Notes: generated by a model not told the origin, from the letters alone. A stretch of 35,665 bases of DNA from Chloroflexota bacterium (GCA_009839925.1 VXOS01000059.1:1-35665); one strand, 5' to 3'. Counted from the first letter of the stretch, positions 8,183 to 16,557 are shown. Numbers and translations: made by a program.

Positions 8183-9325
8183 TCAGGTCGGGACGCCCAG
8201 GGTCGTGGCGGCCGAGGGGTCGAGGGCGTGCAGCGCGGGCAACGCGCCCTCCGCGAAGAGCCGCATGCTCCGCTCGGCGACCTCGTAGGGCATCGTGCCG
8301 TACTTGAAGACGATCACGAACTCGCGCGCGGCGGTCATGCGCTGGATGAAGCGCAGCTTCTCGACGCACTGCCCGGGCGTGCCCCAGACCTGCGTGAGCG
8401 CGCTCTCGCGGGCGAGCTGCTCCGGCGTCGAGTTGAGCCGCCGCTCCGCCGCCTGGGCGTAGTGCTCGTACCCGGTCGCCTCGAGGAAGTGCGTCGGTTC
8501 GTCCCACTCGTAGTGGCGGTTGGTGCCGTCCTTCAGCTCGCCGAAGTAGCGCAGCAGGTCGTCCCACGCCTGCTCCTCGGTCTCGGCGCAGACCGCGTTG
8601 ACGACGACGGTGGGCTGCGCCGGCGAGAAGCCGTGGTGCGCGCGGGCCGCGTTGTAGCGCCCGACCTCCTCGCCGTAGTCCTCCCACGGCTTGTGGTTGA
8701 GCAGCAGCAACCCCAGCCCCTCGCGCCCCGCGATCTCGATCGTCTCCGCGCTGTTCCCCGCGACCATGAAGCGCTCGACGAGGTCCGCGCTGCGGGGACG
8801 CGGCCGCAGCGAGGTTTCGGCGACCGCGTAGTGCTCGCCCTCGTAGGAGAAGCGCTCGCGGGTGAGCGCGCGGCGCAGGATCTCGAGGCCCTCGAGGAAG
8901 CGCGCGCGCGACTCGCCCATCGGGATCCTGCGCGGATCGAACTCGCGCCGCGCCGCGCCCCGTCCGAGGCCGACGAAGAGCCGCCGCCCCTGCAGCAGGT
9001 TGTCGACCATCGCGATCTCCTCGGCGACGCGCAGCGGGTCGTGCCAGGGCAGCACGATCACCATCGTGCCGATGTCGACGCGGCGCGTGCGGCCCGCGAG
9101 GTTGGCGAGGAAGAGTAGCGGGCTTGGCGTCAGGTTGAGCGGCGAGAAGTGGTGCTCGACGGCCCAGATCGAGTCGTAGCCGAGTGGCTCGATCTGCTCG
9201 GCGAGCGCCAGCTCGGCGTCGTAGGTCGCCTGGTCGGTCGCGGGCGGGCGCTGCGAGCCCTCGCCGTCCTCGAAGCGATCCCAGTCGCCGTGGTTCTGCG
9301 TGAAGAGCGAGACGCCGACTCTCAA
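8183..9325 (-). CDS. LLM-class flavin-dependent oxidoreductase (luciferase-like monooxygenase)
   Basis: About 380 residues of a bacterial-luciferase-like TIM barrel, beginning LRVGVSLF and continuing with SIWAVEHHFSP and IGTMVIVLPWHDPLRVAEEIAMVDNLLQGR, segments typical of LLM monooxygenases and F420- or FMN-dependent oxidoreductases. The VGLGRGAARREFD block is the usual flavin phosphate region. I chose the TTG at 9325 because GGAGG lies 10 bases ahead and homology begins there; the frame can extend to a TTG at 9397, but that adds a proline/glycine-rich stretch. FMN versus F420 and the substrate cannot be told. It ends 97 bases downstream of the CoA-transferase start and may share its regulation. 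Confidence 0.8.
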   Translation of the reverse strand: MRVGVSLFTQNHGDWDRFEDGEGSQRPPATDQATYDAELALAEQIEPLGYDSIWAVEHHFSPLNLTPSPLLFLANLAGRTRRVDIGTMVIVLPWHDPLRVAEEIAMVDNLLQGRRLFVGLGRGAARREFDPRRIPMGESRARFLEGLEILRRALTRERFSYEGEHYAVAETSLRPRPRSADLVERFMVAGNSAETIEIAGREGLGLLLLNHKPWEDYGEEVGRYNAARAHHGFSPAQPTVVVNAVCAETEEQAWDDLLRYFGELKDGTNRHYEWDEPTHFLEATGYEHYAQAAERRLNSTPEQLARESALTQVWGTPGQCVEKLRFIQRMTAAREFVIVFKYGTMPYEVAERSMRLFAEGALPALHALDPSAATTLGVPT

Positions 9326-9401
9326 GCGTGTGCTCCCTCCGCCGCGAGGTTGCCCGGATCGCGGGACGATCTCCGCATCCGGCGCGCGGTCCGTCAACCG
9401 C

Positions 9402-10628
9402 TCAGGCAGCCAGCCCCAGCATCTCCCCCGCCATCGAGGCGATGTGCTCGCCGATCAGCAGCGAGGAGGTCGCCCCCGGCGAGGGCGCGTTGAGCACGTG
9501 CAGGGCCGCCTCGCTGCGCTCGATCAGGAAGTCGTCGAGCAGCGCGCCGTCGGGCGCGACTGCCTGCGCGCGCACGCCGGAGCCGCCGGTGGCGAGATCG
9601 TCGCCGCGAACCTCCGGGATCAGCCGTTGCAGGTCACGCACGAAGACGGACTTGCGCAAGGAGCGGTGGACCTCGTTGAGCCCGGTCCGCCACTCGCGCA
9701 GCGCGACCCGCCAGAAGCCCCCGTAGCGGGCGATCTCCCAGACATCGCCGAGATTCACGTCACGCTTGCGGTAGCCCTCGCGCGCGCTCGCGAGCACGGC
9801 GTTGGGGCCGGCCTCGACGTAGCCGCGGATGTTGCGCGTGAAGTGCACGCCGAGGAAGGGCAGCGCGGGGTCGGGCACGGGGTAGATCAACCCGCGCACG
9901 AGGTCGGCCCGCTCCGGCCGCAGCGTGTAGTACTCGCCCCGGAAGGGGACGATTCGCACCGGTGTGCGCGCCCCCAGCCGCCGGGCGACGCGATCGGCGT
10001 GCAGCCCCGCGCAGTTCACGAACAGCCGCGCCGAGCGCTCCAGCTCGCCCGCCTGCACGTAGCGCACCCCGCCCGCGACGTGTGAGGCCTCGACGCGTGC
10101 GCCCAGCAGCACCTCGCCCCCGGCCTCGCGGACGATGGTGGCGTACGCCTCGGCGAGCAGCGTGAAGTCCACGATGCCGGTCGAGGGCACCCAGAGCGCG
10201 CGCAGGGCGCGCACGTGTGGCTCAATCTCGGCCACCCGCTCCGGGCCGACCAGCTCGTGCCCCCGGACACCATTCGCCGTCGCGCGCTCGGCGAGCGTCT
10301 CGAGGCGCGGCAGCTCCTCCTCGCGGGTGGCGACGATCAGCTTGCCGCAAAGCTCGTGGGGGATCTCGCGCTCCTCGCAGAAGCGCACGAGGGCGTCCCG
10401 GCCGCGCACGCAGAACTCGCTCTTGAGCGAGCCGGGCCGGTAGTAGATGCCGGAGTGGATCACGCCGCTGTTGTGCGAGGTCTGCTGCCCGGCGATCCGC
10501 GCGTCCTTCTCCAGCACGCAGACCCGCAGGCGCGGCCAGCGTTCCAGCAGCGCCTTGGCCGTCGCGAGGCCGACGATGCCCGCGCCGATCACGGCGACGT
10601 CGTGCGTGGCCTCGCCGCTGGCGCTCAT
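9402..10628 (-). CDS. lhgO: L-2-hydroxyglutarate oxidase (FAD-dependent)
   Basis: 408 residues of the DAO/LhgO family. The N-terminal dinucleotide motif GAGIVG (15-20) binds FAD. The block QQTSHNSGVIHSGIYYRPGS followed by KSEFCVRG is characteristic of L-2-hydroxyglutarate oxidases (YgaF/LhgO). The enzyme oxidises L-2-hydroxyglutarate, a side product of 2-oxoglutarate reduction, back to 2-oxoglutarate, usually at the membrane with electrons going to the quinone pool. Its ATG overlaps the stop of the upstream HAD gene by four bases (ATGA), so the two are probably translationally coupled. Other FAD-dependent 2-hydroxyacid oxidases are less likely. Confidence 0.85.
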   Translation of the reverse strand: MSASGEATHDVAVIGAGIVGLATAKALLERWPRLRVCVLEKDARIAGQQTSHNSGVIHSGIYYRPGSLKSEFCVRGRDALVRFCEEREIPHELCGKLIVATREEELPRLETLAERATANGVRGHELVGPERVAEIEPHVRALRALWVPSTGIVDFTLLAEAYATIVREAGGEVLLGARVEASHVAGGVRYVQAGELERSARLFVNCAGLHADRVARRLGARTPVRIVPFRGEYYTLRPERADLVRGLIYPVPDPALPFLGVHFTRNIRGYVEAGPNAVLASAREGYRKRDVNLGDVWEIARYGGFWRVALREWRTGLNEVHRSLRKSVFVRDLQRLIPEVRGDDLATGGSGVRAQAVAPDGALLDDFLIERSEAALHVLNAPSPGATSSLLIGEHIASMAGEMLGLAA

Positions 10629-11335
10629 GCGCCCGTGGCCACGGTGCGCGCCACGGCGAGCAGCGCCTCGACGGTGTACTCGCCGCCCGTGAGGTCTCCG
10701 AGCAGCAGGTCGGCATCGGCCTCACGCAGTTGGTCGGCGTCGTGCCCGCCTGTGGCGACGCCGATGGCCGCAGCCCCGATGGCGTGCGCCGCGCGAATGT
10801 CGTGCTCGGTGTCGCCGACGTGCGCGAGCGGCGCGCCGGGGGTCCAGCCGATGGCGCGCGCCGCCTCACGGGTGATGTCGTCCCGGTCCTCGTGGCGGTC
10901 GCCGAAGCCGCCGCTCGCGAAGTAGCCGTCGATGCCCGTGCTGCGCAGCTTGGCGAAGGCCCCCGCCCGCATGTTGCCCGTGCAAAGGCCCAGCACCACG
11001 TTCTCGCGTGCGGCGAGCCGTTCGAGCAGGTCGGCGACTCCCGGCAGCGCCCGCGGGTTCCGCGCGTCCAGCTCCTCCTCGAGGATTTCGAGGTAGCGCG
11101 GGACGTAGGATCGGCGGTCGATGCGCACGCCGGTCGTGCGCTCGACCTCGGAGAGGATCCAGGAGTCCGTGCGGCCGGCGAAGACGACGCCGTCCATCGC
11201 ACCGGGGATGCCGGTCGCCTCGTCGTAGGCGCGTTCGAGGGCGGCGCGACCCGCGCCCTCGGCCTCCATCAGCGTGCCGTCGATGTCGAACAGCAGGTAG
11301 CTGCGGGTGCCGGGGGTACCGGGGTCGGCGGTCAT
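10625..11335 (-). CDS. HAD-superfamily hydrolase (phosphoglycolate-phosphatase-like)
   Basis: 236 residues with all HAD motifs: motif I FDIDGTL with Asp17 (nucleophile) and Asp19, a four-helix cap (about 25-100), motif II in GLCTGN, a Lys-bearing motif III region (FAKLRSTGIDGYF), and motif IV GDTEHD. Cap type and order fit phosphoglycolate phosphatase-like enzymes. Overlap with lhgO suggests a role in clearing damaged or dead-end metabolites; this is inference. The start is ATG, and the gene follows the rhodanese gene by 25 bases on the same strand. Confidence 0.8.
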   Translation of the reverse strand: MTADPGTPGTRSYLLFDIDGTLMEAEGAGRAALERAYDEATGIPGAMDGVVFAGRTDSWILSEVERTTGVRIDRRSYVPRYLEILEEELDARNPRALPGVADLLERLAARENVVLGLCTGNMRAGAFAKLRSTGIDGYFASGGFGDRHEDRDDITREAARAIGWTPGAPLAHVGDTEHDIRAAHAIGAAAIGVATGGHDADQLREADADLLLGDLTGGEYTVEALLAVARTVATGA

Positions 11336-11360
11336 GCGCGTGCGGGCGGCGCGCCCGCCG

Positions 11361-11696
11361 CTACAGCTCCATCGGGTAGCCGGCCTCGCGCCAGTCGTCG
11401 TGGCCGCCCTCGACGTTGTAGAGGTCGGTCAGGCCCATGGTGGCGGCGAACTCGGCGGCGACGGCGGAGCGCTGGCCGGACTTGCAGATGAAGAGGATCG
11501 GCCGGTCGGTCGCCAGCTCCCCGGCGCGCGGCAGGGTGGCCATGTGCGGGATGTTGAGGGAGCCGGGCACGTGGCCCTCGGCGTGCTCGTACGGCTCGCG
11601 CGTGTCGACCACCTGCACGTCGCCTTCCTCGATCATCTCGTGCGCCTCGTGCACGTCGATGCGCGTGAAAGGCTCCAGCTCGTTCTTGACGGCCAT
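11361..11696 (-). CDS. Single-domain rhodanese-like sulfurtransferase
   Basis: 111 residues, one rhodanese domain from residue about 12 to the end. The active-site loop is Cys71 in CKSGQRS, the six-residue loop expected of sulfur transferases of the GlpE/PspE kind, and the CH2A motif is DTREPYEHAEGHVPGSLNIPH. It should carry a persulfide on Cys71 and pass sulfur to an acceptor such as thiosulfate/cyanide or a protein. A cysteine desulfurase is encoded 1.5 kb away, a possible partner but not linked by an operon. The start is ATG with GGAACGA upstream; no signal peptide, so cytoplasmic. Confidence 0.85.
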   Translation of the reverse strand: MAVKNELEPFTRIDVHEAHEMIEEGDVQVVDTREPYEHAEGHVPGSLNIPHMATLPRAGELATDRPILFICKSGQRSAVAAEFAATMGLTDLYNVEGGHDDWREAGYPMEL

Positions 11697-11791
11697 CGGT
11701 CGTTCCTCTCGGCATGGGTGAGGCCTGGAATCGTGTTCTGCCGGCGAGTGTAGCAGAGCCGCCGCAGAGCGCCGGTTCCGAGGGCGACCGG

Positions 11792-12484
11792 CTACTGGTC
11801 GAACTCGGAGCGCGGCTCGCCCTCGCGGTGCAGGTAGGCCATCGAGGCGCGGTAGTCGTCCGGGTCGATCCGCTCCTCGCCGTGCAGGAAGGTGAGCAGC
11901 ACCTCCAGCGTGAGCGTCGGGTGCAGCCGCACGCCGAGCGCCTCGAGGCGCCGCGTCGCGCCCTGCTCACGGTCGATCAGCACCGCCGCGTCGCGCACCC
12001 GCAGACCCGCTCGGCGCAGGCTCTCCACCGCCTCCACGAGCGAGCCCCCGCCCGTTGCAAGGTCGTCGACGATCAGCGCGGTCTGGCCGGGCCGATAGCT
12101 GCCCTCGATCTGCGGCCGCTGGCCGGACTCGTCGCCGGCCGCCCGAGGGCGCGCGTAGATGAGCGGCGTGCGCATCTGCAGCGAGAGCGCGGTCGCGATG
12201 TGCAGCCCGCCTATCGGGACGCCCGCGATCACGTCGAAGCGTTCCACGTGCGGGTTGCGCATCGACATCGCAAGCCGCAGCTCCTCGTCAATCAGCGCGC
12301 CGACGCGCGCGAGCGCCTCGGGCTGGGAGACGATGAGCTTGGGGTTGATGTAGATCGGCGAGTTGCGGACGGTGCGGCCCAGCGAGAAGTCGCCGAACTG
12401 CACGCAGCCGATGCGCCAGAGCAGATCGGCGAGCCAGAGGCGGCCGCGCGGTTCGTCCGTACCCGCGTCCCGCGGCAGCGTCAC
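11792..12484 (-). CDS. pyrE: Orotate phosphoribosyltransferase-like protein
   Basis: 230 residues with the type I phosphoribosyltransferase fold. The PRPP-binding motif is LIVDDLATGGGS (acidic pair 140-141), and an AGVPIGGLHIATAL segment (87-100) is typical of orotate phosphoribosyltransferase, which makes OMP from orotate and PRPP in pyrimidine synthesis. The protein is slightly longer than usual and has a substituted N-terminus (WLADLLWRIGCVQFGDFSLG), the FGDF..G pattern also being normal in PyrE of some phyla. No other pyr gene is present. The HTH gene upstream (30-base gap, same strand) probably shares its promoter. An orphan PRTase with another base specificity is the alternative. Confidence 0.75.
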   Translation of the reverse strand: MTLPRDAGTDEPRGRLWLADLLWRIGCVQFGDFSLGRTVRNSPIYINPKLIVSQPEALARVGALIDEELRLAMSMRNPHVERFDVIAGVPIGGLHIATALSLQMRTPLIYARPRAAGDESGQRPQIEGSYRPGQTALIVDDLATGGGSLVEAVESLRRAGLRVRDAAVLIDREQGATRRLEALGVRLHPTLTLEVLLTFLHGEERIDPDDYRASMAYLHREGEPRSEFDQ

Positions 12485-12514
12485 GCTCGGGCCTCCGGCG
12501 TCCTGGGGCGCGTC

Positions 12515-12730
12515 CTAGATCAGGCGGCGGAGCGGCTTGCGGCCGGGGCGCGGGTCGTAGTTGGCCTTGAACATCTCGAGCTTGTCGCGCTCGATCAGGT
12601 ACTTGCCGGCGAAGAGCACCGCGGGGACGCGCTTCTGCTTGATCAGCCTGCGCAGGCTCTGGGGATGGATCCCCAGCTCGCGGGCGGCCTCCACGAGGTC
12701 GAGATAGTCGTCGAACGGGGAGTCGGGCAC
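12515..12730 (-). CDS. Small helix-turn-helix DNA-binding protein (excisionase/MerR-like fold)
   Basis: 71 residues from a GTG at 12730, placed by a strong AGGAGGA site five bases upstream. Residues 10-35 (LDLVEAARELGIHPQSLRRLI) form a helix-turn-helix, followed by the KQKRVPAVLFAGKYLIERDKL wing seen in excisionase-type (AlpA/HTH_17) proteins; the C-terminus is basic (RPGRKPLRRLI). It probably binds DNA as a local regulator. It precedes the pyrE-like gene by 30 bases and has a promoter of its own with two similar flanking sites, so autoregulation and control of pyrE are reasonable guesses. No integrase or phage gene is nearby, so a true excisionase role is unlikely. Confidence 0.75.
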   Translation of the reverse strand: MPDSPFDDYLDLVEAARELGIHPQSLRRLIKQKRVPAVLFAGKYLIERDKLEMFKANYDPRPGRKPLRRLI

Positions 12731-12762
12731 GCAGCTCCTCCTATCGGCATGGAATTGTTGAC

Positions 12763-12813
12763 GTGCATACGCAACCATAACTTGCCAACAGCCCTGATGT
12801 AAAGCGCATACAC
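12763..12813 (-). promoter_or_regulatory. Promoter of the HTH-pyrE unit with two flanking operator-like sites
   Basis: On the minus strand, TTTACA (12803-12798) and TTATGG (12780-12775) are spaced by exactly 17 bases, a good sigma-70-type pair. Two ten-base sites of the form GYGTATGCRC flank it: 12813-12804 just upstream of -35 and 12772-12763 just downstream of -10, 41 bases apart and matching at 8 of 10 positions. The local A+T content is clearly above the surroundings. The binding protein is not known; the HTH product is the nearest candidate. Confidence 0.5.
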
Positions 12814-12834
12814 AGTTCCGGCGCAGCCCTCCCG

Positions 12835-13135
12835 GTCCCTCTCCCCGAGGGAGAGCCTCGCGCAACTCCGCATGCGCGATCCGGCCCCCTCTCCCTGGGG
12901 TGAGGGGGCTCGTCCACGGATGCTCCCCCCTCGATCGGTTGTTGCGCCCCCGAGGGCTCGTGCCCCGCGGGCGTCGGACGAGCGCGCTGCGCGGCTCGGC
13001 TGGATTCCGGCTTTCGCCGGAATGACGGGGTTGGGGAACCGACCCTCCGAACCGTTTCCCGCCGGTCCCCTCTCCCCAGGGGAGAGGGAGCCGGATCGGG
13101 CTTGTGTGAGTTCGCAAGGGTCTCCCGATGGGAGA
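12835..13135. repeat. Cluster of five palindromic GC-rich repeats in a gene-free region
   Basis: The 429 bases between the HTH gene and the cysteine desulfurase gene (12731-13159) hold no supportable gene. Beyond the promoter they contain hairpin-forming repeats: 12839-12855 (7-bp arms CTCTCCC/GGGAGAG), 12884-12909 (8-bp arms, GCCCCCTC type), 13004-13023 (8-bp arms ATTCCGGC/GCCGGAAT, loop TTTC), 13066-13089 (CCCTCTCC type), and 13121-13135 (6-bp arms TCTCCC/GGGAGA). Similar units recur at 32776-32930 and 35431-35621, so this is a dispersed REP/MITE-like family. They may also act as transcription-ending structures. Confidence 0.7.
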
Positions 13136-13159
13136 GAGCTGGGGCGAGAGTCGCAGCGG

Positions 13160-14368
13160 CTACGGCAGGACGGGCGCGCCAGCCTCGCGGAGTCGCGCGA
13201 CGAGCGACGGCAACCGCTCAACGACGTAGTCGATGTCCGCCTCGCCGAGCTCCGGGGTGAGCGACATCCGCACCGAGCCGATCGCCAGCTCGAGCGGCAC
13301 GCCCATCGCCAGCAGCACGTGCGAGGGCTCCCACGTAGCCGAGGTGCAGGCCGCTCCCGCCGAGCACTCCACGCCGATCTCGTCGAGCGCACCGACGAGC
13401 GACTCGCCTTCGATACCGTCGAAGCAGAGGTGGAGGTTGTGCGGCAGACGCTGCGAGGGGTGGCCGTTGAGCCGCGCGCCGGGCAGCGCGAGGGCCAGCC
13501 CGTCGCGGAGCCGGTCGCGCAGCGTCGAGGTGCGCTCTGCGAACGCCTCGCGCTCGGCCTGCGCGAGCTTGAGCGCGGTCGCGAAGCCGGCGGCGCCCGG
13601 CACGTTCTCCGTCCCGGAGCGGCGCTGCCGCTCCTGGCCGCCGCCCGAGGTCTGCTCCAGGAACGGCACGCCGCGGCGGATGTAGAGCAGCCCCACGCCC
13701 TTCGGCCCGCCGAACTTGTGCCCCGACAGCGAGAGCAGGTCCACCCCGAGCGTGTCCACGTCGAGCGGCAGCGAGGCGGCGGCTTGCACGGCGTCCGTGT
13801 GGAACGGGATCGGCCGGCCGATGGCGCGCTGGCGCTCGCGCACGGCCTCGACGATCGCGGGCAGCGGCTGCACCGTGCCCACCTCGTTGTTCGCGTACAT
13901 CACCGAGACCAGCACGGTGTCGTCGCGCACCGCCGCCGCGATCGCCGCCGGGTCGGCGACGCCGTGCTCGTCCACCGGGACGATCTCGACCTCGAAGCCG
14001 AAGCGCTCGAGGTAGTGCATCGAGTGCAGGACGGCGTGGTGCTCGACGGCGCTGGTGACGACGTGCGCGCCGGCGCCGGCCTCGCGCTGCGCGAAGGCGA
14101 CGCCCTTGATCGCGGCGTTGATGCTCTCCGTCCCGCCCGAGGTGAAGACGACCTCCTCGGCACGCGCGCCGAGCACCTCGGCGACGGTCTCACGCGCCTC
14201 CGCCAGCGCCTCGGCCGAGGCGCGCCCGCCCGCGTGGTGCGCCGAGGGGTTGCCGAAGTGCTGCGAGAAGAGCGGCAGCATCGCCTCGAGCGCCTCGGGC
14301 CGCACGGCCGTCGACGCGGCCGCGTCGAGGTAGATGTGGCGCTCGGGCGGGTCCGCGGAGTTGGTCAT
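13160..14368 (-). CDS. Cysteine desulfurase (NifS/IscS type)
   Basis: 402 residues, normal for class V PLP enzymes. The PLP lysine is Lys218 in SLSGHKFGGPKG, the PLP-stacking histidine lies in TSAVEHHAVL (about 110), and the catalytic cysteine is Cys341 in GAACTSATWEPSHVL, the long flexible loop of group I (IscS/NifS) desulfurases. The enzyme takes sulfur from L-cysteine, leaving alanine, and supplies Fe-S clusters or tRNA thiolation. No iscU, iscA or mnmA gene is next to it. The start is the ATG at 14368; a TACCAT -10-like hexamer lies about ten bases upstream on the coding strand. Confidence 0.9.
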   Translation of the reverse strand: MTNSADPPERHIYLDAAASTAVRPEALEAMLPLFSQHFGNPSAHHAGGRASAEALAEARETVAEVLGARAEEVVFTSGGTESINAAIKGVAFAQREAGAGAHVVTSAVEHHAVLHSMHYLERFGFEVEIVPVDEHGVADPAAIAAAVRDDTVLVSVMYANNEVGTVQPLPAIVEAVRERQRAIGRPIPFHTDAVQAAASLPLDVDTLGVDLLSLSGHKFGGPKGVGLLYIRRGVPFLEQTSGGGQERQRRSGTENVPGAAGFATALKLAQAEREAFAERTSTLRDRLRDGLALALPGARLNGHPSQRLPHNLHLCFDGIEGESLVGALDEIGVECSAGAACTSATWEPSHVLLAMGVPLELAIGSVRMSLTPELGEADIDYVVERLPSLVARLREAGAPVLP

Positions 14369-14429
14369 GGCACGATGGTACCGCGTTGGCGGCGGTTCGG
14401 GGCCAAGCAGCGGGGGCGCTGCCCGCCTG

Positions 14430-15857
14430 CTACAGCGCCGCGAGCCACTCCCGGTACGCCACCACGCGCGAGAGGGCGAGGGCGGCGCGGTCGAAGGACT
14501 GGTAGACCGCGAAGCCGCGGCTGATCACGTCGTCGCGCAGCGGAATCACGTCCTCGTCCTTGTGGCCGGGGTGCATCACCGTTACCAGCGGCAGGCCGGT
14601 GCGCGTGCGGAAGTCGTCGAGGGTGCCCATCATCTCGTCGAACAGCCCCGGCTCTTCCTTCCAGAAGCGCGCGAAGAAGTTCGCCGTGAACTCGTAGACC
14701 ATGCCGTCGATGTTCGGATCCTCGGCGAGGATGTCCATGATCCGCCGCAAGTTGTCCGAGTCCCCTGCCCGCCCGATCGTGTTCGCCATGTCGAACGGGT
14801 TGCGGTAGGAGCCCCCGATCACGTTGAAGAACTCGCCCAACTGCTCGTAGGAGCCGTCCGCCAGCTCCGGCACCTCGAGGCCGACGCGACCGAAGGCGTC
14901 CGAGATCGCGACAGACTGCCCGCCGGTCATCGCCATCAGCGCCAGGCGGCGGCCCTGCGGCGGCGCGGAGTGCACCAGCGCCTGGATCACGTCGATCACC
15001 TCGTCGCCGTTGTTGGCGGGGATCGCGCCCGTTTGCTTGATCAGCGCGTCCCAGGTCGCCGAGGAGGTCGCGAGCGAGGCGGTGTGCGAGCGCGTCGCGC
15101 GCTGCCCGGCGGTCGTCTGCCCGCCCTTCCAGATCACGACGGGCTTGATGCGCGTGGTCTCGCGCAGCGCCTCGAAGAAGCGCCGCCCGTCCTTCAGCCC
15201 TTCGAGGTACATCCCGATCACTTCGGTGTCGGGGTCGTCGCGCAGGTACTCGAGGTAGTCCGCCTCGTTGATGACGACGGCGTTGCCGATCGAGATGCCG
15301 CGGCCGACGTCGATGCCGGCGCGCTGGGCTGCCGTGGTCATGTTGATCGTGTGCGTACCGCTCTGGCCGACGATCGAGACGTTGCCGCTGTCGCCCTGGT
15401 CCACGTCGGAGTGGAACTTGACGCCTCGGCGGCGGTTGTAGACGCCCATGCAGTTCGGGCCGACGACGGGCATGCCATCCGCGTTCGCCATCTCGACGAT
15501 CGCCTCTTGCAGCCTGATGCCGTCCTCCTCGCCGGTCTCGGCGAAGCCGGCGGTGAACATCGCGATGCCGGCGACGCCCTTCTTGATCGCGTCGCTGAGG
15601 ATGGAGGGCGCGATGTTCCGGGGCACCGCGCAGATCACGAGGTCGATGTCCTCGGGGACGTCCTCGAGCTTCAGGTAGTTGGTGAAGCCGCGCTTCTCGA
15701 TCTCGACGATCTCGTTGGGGTCGAGCTGCACGGAGTAGAGCGGGCCCTGGAACTCGCGCTGGTTCTCGATCCAGCCGAAGTCCGGCCCCTTCGCGCCGAC
15801 GACGGCGACGGTGCGCGGGGTGAGCGTGCGGTGCAGCCGATCGCGGTCGACGGCCAT
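14430..15857 (-). CDS. ADP-forming acyl-CoA synthetase alpha-type subunit (CoA-binding and succinyl-CoA-ligase-like domains)
   Basis: 475 residues. Residues 12-140 form a CoA-binding Rossmann domain (TPRTVAVVGAKG onwards), 150-300 a ligase-CoA flavodoxin-like domain with the phosphohistidine candidate His258 in TRSHTASLAT, and about 310-470 a second such domain (ALMAMTGGQSV onwards). This is the domain order of the alpha part of acetate/acyl-CoA ligase (ADP-forming), which converts acyl-CoA, ADP and phosphate to acid, CoA and ATP, or the reverse. The matching ATP-grasp beta subunit lies 7 bases upstream. Which acyl group is used is unknown. Confidence 0.85.
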   Translation of the reverse strand: MAVDRDRLHRTLTPRTVAVVGAKGPDFGWIENQREFQGPLYSVQLDPNEIVEIEKRGFTNYLKLEDVPEDIDLVICAVPRNIAPSILSDAIKKGVAGIAMFTAGFAETGEEDGIRLQEAIVEMANADGMPVVGPNCMGVYNRRRGVKFHSDVDQGDSGNVSIVGQSGTHTINMTTAAQRAGIDVGRGISIGNAVVINEADYLEYLRDDPDTEVIGMYLEGLKDGRRFFEALRETTRIKPVVIWKGGQTTAGQRATRSHTASLATSSATWDALIKQTGAIPANNGDEVIDVIQALVHSAPPQGRRLALMAMTGGQSVAISDAFGRVGLEVPELADGSYEQLGEFFNVIGGSYRNPFDMANTIGRAGDSDNLRRIMDILAEDPNIDGMVYEFTANFFARFWKEEPGLFDEMMGTLDDFRTRTGLPLVTVMHPGHKDEDVIPLRDDVISRGFAVYQSFDRAALALSRVVAYREWLAAL

Positions 15858-15864
15858 CGAGGCG

Positions 15865-16557
15865 CTATGCCTCCGCGAGGACGACGCGCGCGTCCACCGC
15901 GATCGCGCCGTCCGGGCGCGCGAACACCGGGTTCAGGTCGAGCTCGGCGATCTCCGGGTGCGCCTCCGCGAAGGCGGAGACCTCGAGGATCATCGACTCA
16001 AGCGCGTCGATGTCGGCGCCGGGCTGGCCGCGCACGCCCTCGAGGACCGGGTAGCCCTTGATCTCGCGCACGATCTGACCGGCGTCGCGCGGCTCCAGGG
16101 GCACGATGCGGAAGGCCACGTCCTTCAGCACCTCGACCATGATGCCGCCGAGGCCGAACGCGAGCACGGGCCCGAACTGCGGGTCCGTCGTCATGCCGAT
16201 GATCACCTCGACGCCGGGGTCGGCCATCTGCTGGACGGAGACGCCGCCCACGTGGGCGTCCGGCTCCGCGGCCTTCACGGCGGCCATGATGCGGTCGTAC
16301 GCCGCGCGCACGGCGTCGCCATCGCCGAGCCCGAGCTCGACGCCGCCGACGTCCGACTTGTGGGCGATGTCGCCGGAGACGACCTTGAGGACGGCCGGGT
16401 AGCCGAACTCCTCGGCTGCGGCTACCGCCTCGTCGGCGCTCGTGGCGAGCCGCGCCTGCGTGACTGTGATGCCCGCGTCATGGAGCAACTGCTTCGACTC
16501 GACCTCGGTGAGTAGGGTGCGGCCGTCCGCGCGGGCGGCGGCGATCGGGTCGCTCAA
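15865..16557 (-). CDS. ADP-forming acyl-CoA synthetase beta-type subunit (ATP-grasp domain)
   Basis: About 230 residues of an ATP-grasp domain as in the beta subunit of ADP-forming acetate-CoA ligase. Recognisable blocks are LLHDAGITVTQARLATSADEAVAAAEEFGYPAVLKVVSGDIAHKSDVGG cut into its motifs: the AGI strand, the Lys of AVLKV, the HKSD...GGV nucleotide loop, VEVIIGM, and the Mg-binding end AELDLNPV. I chose the TTG at 16557, with GGAG six bases ahead; another TTG at 16569 is possible, and upstream the frame turns into low-complexity sequence. The length fits stand-alone beta subunits. It lies seven bases before the alpha gene, so a heteromeric enzyme from one operon is expected. Confidence 0.8.
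   Translation of the reverse strand: MSDPIAAARADGRTLLTEVESKQLLHDAGITVTQARLATSADEAVAAAEEFGYPAVLKVVSGDIAHKSDVGGVELGLGDGDAVRAAYDRIMAAVKAAEPDAHVGGVSVQQMADPGVEVIIGMTTDPQFGPVLAFGLGGIMVEVLKDVAFRIVPLEPRDAGQIVREIKGYPVLEGVRGQPGADIDALESMILEVSAFAEAHPEIAELDLNPVFARPDGAIAVDARVVLAEA

Noticed and set aside
5497-8307. Open frame of 936 codons on the plus strand
   Set aside because: Antisense shadow of the CoA-transferase gene, arginine-rich, no domain; the minus-strand protein has clear family motifs.
12515-13117. A 200-residue form of the HTH protein
   Set aside because: The upstream part covers the promoter and the palindromic repeats; the 71-residue form has a strong ribosome-binding site.
12835-13135. 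CRISPR array
   Set aside because: Repeats are short, palindromic, differ in sequence and lack regular spacers; no cas genes.
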